From the NCBI GenBank assembly GCA_001295775.1, contig LJIA01000006.1, positions 1 through 64,000 on the forward strand: a stretch of DNA of 64,000 nt. Direction: 5' to 3'. The notes beneath the pieces are model-generated. The model worked only from the letters and a program-made list of their open reading frames with translations. It was not told the origin of the DNA and did not search any database. Origin of the DNA: a beta proteobacterium AAP99. GTDB lineage: Bacteria; Pseudomonadota; Gammaproteobacteria; Burkholderiales; Burkholderiaceae_C. Made by a program: the position numbers and the translations under genes. Positions 58,500-64,000 of the stretch are shown piece by piece (the stretch's first letter is position 1; the number at the start of each line of letters is the position of its first letter).

Positions 58500-58807
58500 C
58501 CGTAACCATCCGATGCGAGTCGTTGCCCTACTGCTCGGCGCTGGATGAGCGCGCTTTCTTTGAATGGATCAGTCGGATCCCTGCAATCACGAAGGTGTGG
58601 GGAGAACTCGAAGTGCTCTACCTCGAGGTCGCCAGCTTGCCCATCGACGAGCACGACCTGCGAGAACTGCTCGCACTTCTGTATCGATACGACGGGCCAC
58701 TCGATCAGCTTCGTCAGTTCGAGAACAAGGACAATCGGAAGTGGCTGCGCAATCCAGAGGCGTTTTGGTTCCCGGGCGTCTACGGCGAGCTGGACGCCAG
58801 AACGTGA
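58496..58807 (+). CDS. Hypothetical protein coupled to CsgG-like gene
   Basis: A 103-residue soluble protein, start overlapping the preceding stop by 4 bases, so probably translated with it. Visible runs are ISRIPAITKVWGELEVLYLEV and YDGPLDQLRQFENKDNRKWLRNPEAFWF (outline). No signal peptide. No family recognised. A cytoplasmic helper or immunity-like partner of the lipoproteins is speculation. Confidence 0.6.
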   Translation: MTVTIRCESLPYCSALDERAFFEWISRIPAITKVWGELEVLYLEVASLPIDEHDLRELLALLYRYDGPLDQLRQFENKDNRKWLRNPEAFWFPGVYGELDART

Positions 58808-58822
58808 GCGAGTGAAGAAGCG

Positions 58823-59218
58823 ATGACTTCACCGTGCCGCTTGATCGCCGCTGCAAGCACAGCAATCTGCGTCGCAAGTGCGACGCATGCTGCTGCTTCC
58901 AACACCCGGATCGATGGCATCTATGTCTTTGGCGATGAGATCGAGGCCGTCTTTCCCTGTGATGGCAGCCAAGCTGCCTGGATCGTTGGTAGCGCTGACA
59001 ACCTTCGTCGGCTTCGAGACGCGGCTGAAGCGTTGCGTTCTGTCGAGAAGCCCTACCCGCGCGTATACGTCAAGCTCGCCGGCACGAAGGAGCCAAAGAT
59101 CGCCGACGCTGAGTTTGCCAGTCGATTCGACGCTTCATTTCGAGTGGAAACCGTCGTGTCAACTTCTGCGCGAATTCCGTCGAGTTGCAAGCCGAAGCTA
59201 AGCTCCACAGAGCCATAA
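58823..59218 (+). CDS. Hypothetical secreted protein
   Basis: A 131-residue protein with an N-terminal signal peptide (LIAAASTAICVASATHAAAS). The mature part is short and charged, with two Cys. Ribosome site GTGAAGAAG precedes the ATG. Likely last gene of the CsgG-like operon (15 bases after the previous stop); a strong terminator follows. No family recognised. Confidence 0.6.
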   Translation: MTSPCRLIAAASTAICVASATHAAASNTRIDGIYVFGDEIEAVFPCDGSQAAWIVGSADNLRRLRDAAEALRSVEKPYPRVYVKLAGTKEPKIADAEFASRFDASFRVETVVSTSARIPSSCKPKLSSTEP

Positions 59219-59221
59219 GTA

Positions 59222-59262
59222 AACGGCGCCGCTTTCCCAAGCAGGCGCCGTTTTCTCTTCCT
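59222..59262. terminator. Intrinsic terminator between convergent genes
   Basis: Outer stem AACGGCGCC/GGCGCCGTT with an inner GCTT/AAGC pair, then TTCTCTTCC on the plus strand. It ends the CsgG-like operon and may also serve the convergent binding-protein gene. Confidence 0.85.
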
Positions 59263-59296
59263 CCGCCCGCCATCCCTCAGCCGGCGGCAAACCAAA

Positions 59297-60406
59297 TCAC
59301 TTCGGCAGATTCCCCACCACGCCTTCGACGAGGTAGTTCATCTTGCCCATGGAGGCGTCGTCCATGGCGCCCTTTTCCCACACGACCTTGCCGGTGTTGT
59401 CCTTGACCGGGCCGGTGAAGGGGTGGAACTTGCCTGCGACGATGTCGGCCTGGCGGGTATCGATGGCCTTGCGCAGGTCGGCGGGCACGTTGGCGTTCCA
59501 GCCGTCGAGCTTGATCATGCCGGCCTTGATGCCGCCCCAGGTCTGGCTGGTCTTCCAGGTGCCGGCGAGCACTTCGCGGGCGGCCTGGGTGTAGTAGTCG
59601 CCCCAGTGGTGGGTGACGGCGACGATCTGGGCCTTGGGGCCGAACTTGCTCATGTCGCTGTGGTAGGCCACGGCGCGGATGCCGCGCTCCTCCGCCACGG
59701 CCACAACCGCGGTGGAATCCGTGTGGTGGGTCAGCACGTCGGCCTTCTGGTTGGCCAGGGTGGTGGCGGCGTCACGCTCCTTGGGCGGGTCGAACCAGCT
59801 GGCCGTCCAGACCACGCGCACTTCGGCCTTGGGGTTGACCTCGCGCGCGCCGCGCGTGAAGGCGTTGATGCCCTGCAGCACTTCCGGGATGGGGAAGGCG
59901 GCCACGTAGCCAATCACGTTGCTCTTGGTGGTGCGGCCGGCGGCCATGCCGGCGAGGTAGCGGCCCTCATAGAAGCGGGCGTTGACCGTGGCCACGTTGG
60001 GCGCCGTCTTGAAGCCGGTGGCGTGCACGAAGCGCACGTTGGGGAACTGCTGGGCCACACGGATGGTGGGGTCCATGAAGCCGAAGCTGGTCGTGAAGAT
60101 CAACCCGGCGCCGGAAGACGCCATCTCGCGGATCACGCGCTCGGCGTCCGCCCCTTCAGTCACCTTCTCCACGAAGCGGGTGGTGACCTGGCCCTTGAGC
60201 GCCTGCTCCATCTGCAGGCGGCCGCGGTTGTGCTGGCTGGTCCAGCCGGCGTCGCTCACCGGGCTCACATAGACGAAGCCGACGGTCATGGGCGGCTTGG
60301 CACCGGCGGCCGGGGCTGCGGCGGGCGCGCTTGTGGGTGACTGTGCGGCCACGGAGAAACTGGCGGCACCGAGGGCGGCGGCCAGCAGGCGGATCGTTTT
60401 GTTCAT
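59297..60406 (-). CDS. BMP-family ABC transporter substrate-binding protein
   Basis: A 369-residue periplasmic binding protein (signal peptide ending near AAQ, Ala-rich linker, then TVGFVYVSPVSDAGWTSQHNRG). The BMP/PnrA fold (basic membrane protein, PF02608 group) usually binds nucleosides. Marks include LIFTTSFGFMDPT, VNARFYEGRYLAGMAAG, GYVAAFPIPEV and IDTRQADIVAGKFHPFTGP (outline). Last gene of a four-gene uptake operon; the ligand is inferred. Confidence 0.92.
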   Translation of the reverse strand: MNKTIRLLAAALGAASFSVAAQSPTSAPAAAPAAGAKPPMTVGFVYVSPVSDAGWTSQHNRGRLQMEQALKGQVTTRFVEKVTEGADAERVIREMASSGAGLIFTTSFGFMDPTIRVAQQFPNVRFVHATGFKTAPNVATVNARFYEGRYLAGMAAGRTTKSNVIGYVAAFPIPEVLQGINAFTRGAREVNPKAEVRVVWTASWFDPPKERDAATTLANQKADVLTHHTDSTAVVAVAEERGIRAVAYHSDMSKFGPKAQIVAVTHHWGDYYTQAAREVLAGTWKTSQTWGGIKAGMIKLDGWNANVPADLRKAIDTRQADIVAGKFHPFTGPVKDNTGKVVWEKGAMDDASMGKMNYLVEGVVGNLPK

Positions 60407-60568
60407 TCAGCGGGCTCCAGAAAGACGATGGCCGCGGCGGGATGTGCTTGATCCTGCGCGGCCTGTAATGGAAACGAAATTTTATGCAGTGCAACACGCA
60501 GCGCCGATGCCGCTGGTGAAAGCCCTAGGCGCGGTTAACCCTAGGGGTGGAGCGAGTGGCACACCGCC

Positions 60569-61498
60569 TCAGGCGTTGGGCGTAAAGGGCTTGCCCAGAC
60601 TGGCCGGCATGTTCAGGCGAATCCACTGCGGGTTGCGGGAGATCAGCACCAGCACCAGGATGCAGGCCAGATACGGCAGCATGGACAGGAACTGTGCCGG
60701 CACCTGCACCCCCAGACCCTGCAGGTGAAACTGCAGCATGGTCACCGCGCCAAACAGATAGGCGCCCACCACCACGCGGCCCGGCCGCCAGGTGGCAAAG
60801 GCGGTGAGTGCCAGCGCGATCCAACCGCGCCCAGCCACCATGCCCTCGACCCACATGGGTGTGTAGACCGTGGAGAGATACGCGCCCGCCACGCCGCAGA
60901 AGGCCCCGCCGACCGCCACGGCCGCCAGGCGGATGGCGCGCACCTTGTAGCCCAGGGCGTGAGCGGATTCCGGGCTCTCGCCGATGGCGCGCAGCGTCAG
61001 GCCGGCGCGAGTGCGGAACAGCCACCAGGCGGCCAGTGCGGCCAGTGCCATGGCCAGATACACGCCCCAGTGGTGGCTGAAGAAGGCCTTGCCCACAAAG
61101 GGCAGGTCTTCCAGCCCCGGCACGCCCTTGGCGGGCGCGGCAAGGTTCTGGCCTACGTAGCTCTCGCCCAGGAAGGCGCTCAGGCCCACGCCCAGCAGCG
61201 CAAAGGCCAGGCCGGTGGCGTATTGATTGGTATTCAGATAGATGGCCAGGAGGCCGAAGAGCGCGGCCATGGCGGCGCCGGTGAGTGCGCCTGCACCGAA
61301 GGCCAGCGCGGTGCCCGCACCGCTGCCGCCAAAGTGCAGCGCGCAGGCAAAGCCGGCCACTGCGGCCACGAGCATGATGCCCTCGGCCCCCAGGTTCACC
61401 ACACCGGCCCGCTCGTTGATGAGCAGGCCGATGGCGGCCAGCAGCAGGGGCGTGCCGGCGTTGAGCGAGACAGCGATGAGCGCTGCGAGCGTATCCAT
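60569..61498 (-). CDS. BMP-type ABC transporter permease
   Basis: A 309-residue inner-membrane permease of the branched-chain/nucleoside permease family, with about nine helices. It opens TLAALIAVSLNAGTPLLLAAIGLLINERAGVVNLGAEGIML in outline, where NLGAEG is the family mark. Likely pairs with the larger permease 118 bases upstream. Confidence 0.93.
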   Translation of the reverse strand: MDTLAALIAVSLNAGTPLLLAAIGLLINERAGVVNLGAEGIMLVAAVAGFACALHFGGSGAGTALAFGAGALTGAAMAALFGLLAIYLNTNQYATGLAFALLGVGLSAFLGESYVGQNLAAPAKGVPGLEDLPFVGKAFFSHHWGVYLAMALAALAAWWLFRTRAGLTLRAIGESPESAHALGYKVRAIRLAAVAVGGAFCGVAGAYLSTVYTPMWVEGMVAGRGWIALALTAFATWRPGRVVVGAYLFGAVTMLQFHLQGLGVQVPAQFLSMLPYLACILVLVLISRNPQWIRLNMPASLGKPFTPNA

Positions 61499-61616
61499 CA
61501 GCGCACCCGCTCTTCAATCTCATAAATCAATTTCGGCCAATTTTCTGAAAGCATGCAATCGCCATAAGAATGGCTGCAGACATGAGGAAGGTCGGCATTG
61601 ATTGATTGAATAAATA

Positions 61617-62711
61617 TCATTTTTGGCCACTCAAAGTGCGCGCCGAGGACCCACCGATCCCGATCCAGCGCAACCGGCTGTGGATGAGCGTGTCGCAGGC
61701 CAGCAGGCAGATCAGCAGCAGGCCCTGGAAGATGCCGGTCAGTGCCGCAGGCAGGCCCAGGCGGCTCTGCGCCAGCTCGCCGCCGATGTAGAACATGCTC
61801 ATCAGCAGCGCCGCCAGCACCACGCCCACCGGATGCAGCCGGCCCACAAAGGCCACGATGATGGCCGCAAAGCCGTAGCCCACCGACACATGCGGCGTGA
61901 GCTGCTTGAGCGGCCCGGTGGCCTCCACAACGCCAGCCAGCCCGGCAAAGCCGCCGCTGACCAGCAGCGCCGTCCAGAGCGCGGTGCGTGACGAAAAGCC
62001 GGCATAGCGCGCGGCCAGCGGCGCCAGCCCGCCCACCTGCATCTGAAAGCCGGCATAACTGCGCTGCATGAACAGCCAGACCACAGGCACCAGCAGCAGC
62101 GCCAGCGCAAAGCCCAAGTGCAGGCGCGAGCCCTCCAGCAGCAGCGGCAAGCTGGCTGCGGGTTCAAACATCTTGGTCTGCGGGAAGTTGAAGGCCATGG
62201 GGTCCTTCCACGGCCCGAACACCAGGTAATTGAGCAGCTGCTGCGCCACGTACACGAGCATCAGGCTCACCAGGATCTCGTTGGCGTTGAAGCGGTCCCG
62301 CAGAAGCGCAGTGATCGCCGCCCAGGCCATGCCGCCCGCAATGCCGGCCAGCAGCACCAGCACCAGCCAGCCCTGCCCGGCCTCTGGCCCGAGCTGAATG
62401 GCGAGCCAGCCGCCGCCCATGGCCCCGGCCAGAAACTGCCCTTCTGCGCCGATGTTCCAGACATTTGCCCGGAAGCACAGCGCCAGGCCGAGCGCGCACA
62501 GGATCAGCGGCGTGGCCTTTACGGCCAGCTCGGTCAGCGCGTAGCGGCTCTTGATCGGCTCCCAGAAGAAGGTGGCCAGGCTCTGCAGCGGGTCCTTGCC
62601 CAGCGCCGAGAACAGCAAGGCCCCAATGAGCGCCGTGAGCAGCACGGCGACCACGGGCGAGGCCCAGGCCCAGCCGCGCGAGGGCACGGCACGGGGTTCA
62701 AGCCGCAGCAT
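61617..62711 (-). CDS. BMP-type ABC transporter permease
   Basis: A 364-residue inner-membrane permease, first of two in the operon. An N-terminal helix (VVAVLLTALIGALLFSALG) precedes the permease core with NIGAEGQFLAGAMGGGW. Its ATG overlaps the ATPase gene's stop by 14 bases, so translation is coupled. A basic stretch (IHSRLRWIGIGGSS) marks the C-terminus. Confidence 0.93.
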   Translation of the reverse strand: MLRLEPRAVPSRGWAWASPVVAVLLTALIGALLFSALGKDPLQSLATFFWEPIKSRYALTELAVKATPLILCALGLALCFRANVWNIGAEGQFLAGAMGGGWLAIQLGPEAGQGWLVLVLLAGIAGGMAWAAITALLRDRFNANEILVSLMLVYVAQQLLNYLVFGPWKDPMAFNFPQTKMFEPAASLPLLLEGSRLHLGFALALLLVPVVWLFMQRSYAGFQMQVGGLAPLAARYAGFSSRTALWTALLVSGGFAGLAGVVEATGPLKQLTPHVSVGYGFAAIIVAFVGRLHPVGVVLAALLMSMFYIGGELAQSRLGLPAALTGIFQGLLLICLLACDTLIHSRLRWIGIGGSSARTLSGQK

Positions 62712-64000
62712 GGGCGGCCTCTGTTGTTGATGCGGCGCTCCACAACCCGCTCATCCACTGGCCGATCTGCTCGGTGCTGGCCTCGCGCGTGGCGATGCTG
62801 GGCGAGAGTCGGCCGGCGGCCATCACATGCAGGCGGTCGGTCAGGGCAAAGAGCTCGTCCAGCTCCTCGCTGACCACCAGCACGGCACAACCGGCGTCGC
62901 GCAGGGCGAGCAGTTCGCGGTGGATCTGCGCTGCGGCACCCACGTCCACCCCCCAGGTGGGCTGCGCCACTACCAGCACGGCCGGCTCGCTGCTGATCTC
63001 GCGGCCCATGATGAACTTCTGCAGGTTGCCGCCCGACAGACTGCGCGCTGCCGCGCCGCTGCCGGCCGCCTTGACGCCAAAGCGCTGGATCACCTCGGCC
63101 GCCAGACCGCGCACGGCCCCCCAACGCACCCAGCCGGCGCGCAGGGTCTGCGGCGTGCTGCGCGTGAGCAGCAGGTTGTCGTTCAGCGCAAGTGTGGGCA
63201 CCGCACCGCGCCCGAGGCGTTCTTCCGGCACGAAAGCGAGGCCCGCTGCACGGCGCCGCTGCACTCCGAGGTGGGCCACGCACTGCCCCTTGACGGTGAC
63301 GGCCGCTGCATCCAGCGTGCGCGGCAGCGGCTGCTCGCCCGACAGCGCCGCGAGCAGCTCGGCCTGGCCGTTGCCGGACACGCCGGCAATGCCGACGATC
63401 TCACCGGCCCGCACTTGAAGGTTCACGTCCTGCAGCGCCACGCCGAACGGCCCGCCGGCGGGCAGGCTCAATCCACGCACGGCCAGGGCCACGTCGCCGG
63501 GCGTACGGTCGTGGTGCTCCAGCACCGGCGGCTCGGCGCCGATCATCAGGCGCGACAGACTCGCCGTGGTTTCCTGACGCGGATCGACCCGACCCGTCAC
63601 CCGCCCACCACGCAGGATCGTGCAGGCGTCGCACAGGGCTTGGATCTCGTGCAGCTTGTGGCTGATGTAGAGGATGCTGCAGCCCTCGGCGGCCAGCTGG
63701 CGCAGGGTGACAAACAGGCGTTCCACGGCCTGCGGTGTGAGCACAGATGTCGGTTCATCCAGGATCAGCAGGCGCGGATTCGTCAGCAGCGCGCGAATGA
63801 TCTCCACGCGCTGGCGCTCACCCACCGACAGGGTGTGGACGGCGCGTGCCGGGTCCAGCGGCAGGCCGTAGCGCTCGCCAACCTCCGCCACGCGGCGGCT
63901 GATGGTTGCAAGGTCGTCCTGTCCGTCCAGCCCGAGCCAGACGTTCTCGGCGATGGTCAGCGTGTCAAACAGCGAAAAGTGCTGGAACACCATGGCCACG
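62698..64000 (-). CDS. BMP-type ABC transporter ATPase, N-terminus outside window
   Basis: At least 433 residues of a double-cassette ATPase like RbsA/YufO. The right edge cuts off the first Walker A. Visible: Q-loop MVFQHFSLF, first signature LSVGERQRVE, Walker B LLILDEP, then the second cassette with GVSGNGQAE, signature LSGGNLQK and a degenerate Walker B region VLVVAQPTWGVD. It powers the two permeases that follow. The operon order ATPase-permease-permease-binding protein is typical of nucleoside-type importers. Confidence 0.93.
   Translation of the reverse strand, partial: VAMVFQHFSLFDTLTIAENVWLGLDGQDDLATISRRVAEVGERYGLPLDPARAVHTLSVGERQRVEIIRALLTNPRLLILDEPTSVLTPQAVERLFVTLRQLAAEGCSILYISHKLHEIQALCDACTILRGGRVTGRVDPRQETTASLSRLMIGAEPPVLEHHDRTPGDVALAVRGLSLPAGGPFGVALQDVNLQVRAGEIVGIAGVSGNGQAELLAALSGEQPLPRTLDAAAVTVKGQCVAHLGVQRRRAAGLAFVPEERLGRGAVPTLALNDNLLLTRSTPQTLRAGWVRWGAVRGLAAEVIQRFGVKAAGSGAAARSLSGGNLQKFIMGREISSEPAVLVVAQPTWGVDVGAAAQIHRELLALRDAGCAVLVVSEELDELFALTDRLHVMAAGRLSPSIATREASTEQIGQWMSGLWSAASTTEAAHAAA

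Overview
The window looks like a chromosome segment of a high-GC betaproteobacterium of the order Burkholderiales (Rubrivivax/Leptothrix/Roseateles-like; the genus is inferred only from gene content and order). The main evidence is the conserved minus-strand block hflX-hfq-der-bamB-yfgM-hisS-ispG-rodZ-pilW-rlmN-ndk, with a short-form histidine system that uses HisZ. No database search was possible, so family names rest on motifs, length and context.

Layout. Positions 1-11.5 kb are an accessory region of lower and uneven GC. It holds the 3' end of a bacteriocin/RTX-type ABC exporter, three regulators that join a long helical-repeat region to an AraC-type DNA-binding end, two tandem degenerate EAL-domain proteins, and a large lipoprotein whose C-terminal half resembles leukocidin/hemolysin beta-barrel pore-forming toxins. 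Between the toxin-like gene and the EAL-like genes are two doubtful ORFs. From 11.8 to 14.3 kb lie a divergent AlkB-type hydroxylase, a RutE-like nitroreductase and an unknown protein. From 14.4 to 17.6 kb are rlmB and rnr, followed by a tRNA-Leu(CAG) with four tandem 142-bp repeats that carry a copy of the tRNA 3' end.

Positions 18.4-35.3 kb are housekeeping genes, nearly all on the minus strand: translation and ribosome maturation (rlmB, rlmN, hisS, der, hflX), RNA metabolism (rnr, hfq), membrane quality control (hflK, hflC), outer-membrane assembly (bamB, yfgM-like), cell shape (rodZ), type IV pili (pilW), isoprenoids (ispG) and nucleotides (purA, ndk). From 35.5 to 38.9 kb are a carboxypeptidase, YaaA and a VOC protein. 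Positions 38.9-45.2 kb form a complete histidine-utilisation operon, hutH-hutC-hutU-hutI-hutG, with a perfect HutC-type operator in front of hutH.

Positions 45.4-59.2 kb are a mosaic of small units: an aminotransferase, a MipA/OmpV porin-like protein, a two-domain ABM-like secreted protein coupled to an ECF-type sigma factor with a Cys-containing tail, rmuC, a truncated hemoglobin coupled to a large ABC permease, and two paralogous CsgG-like lipoproteins. A dispersed hairpin repeat occurs in intergenic DNA here. The window ends inside a BMP-type (nucleoside-like) ABC uptake operon: ATPase, two permeases and a binding protein.

The best candidates for something new are the pore-forming-lipoprotein / AraC-half-domain / degenerate-EAL cluster at 1.4-11.5 kb and the tRNA-derived tandem repeat at 17.7-18.3 kb.
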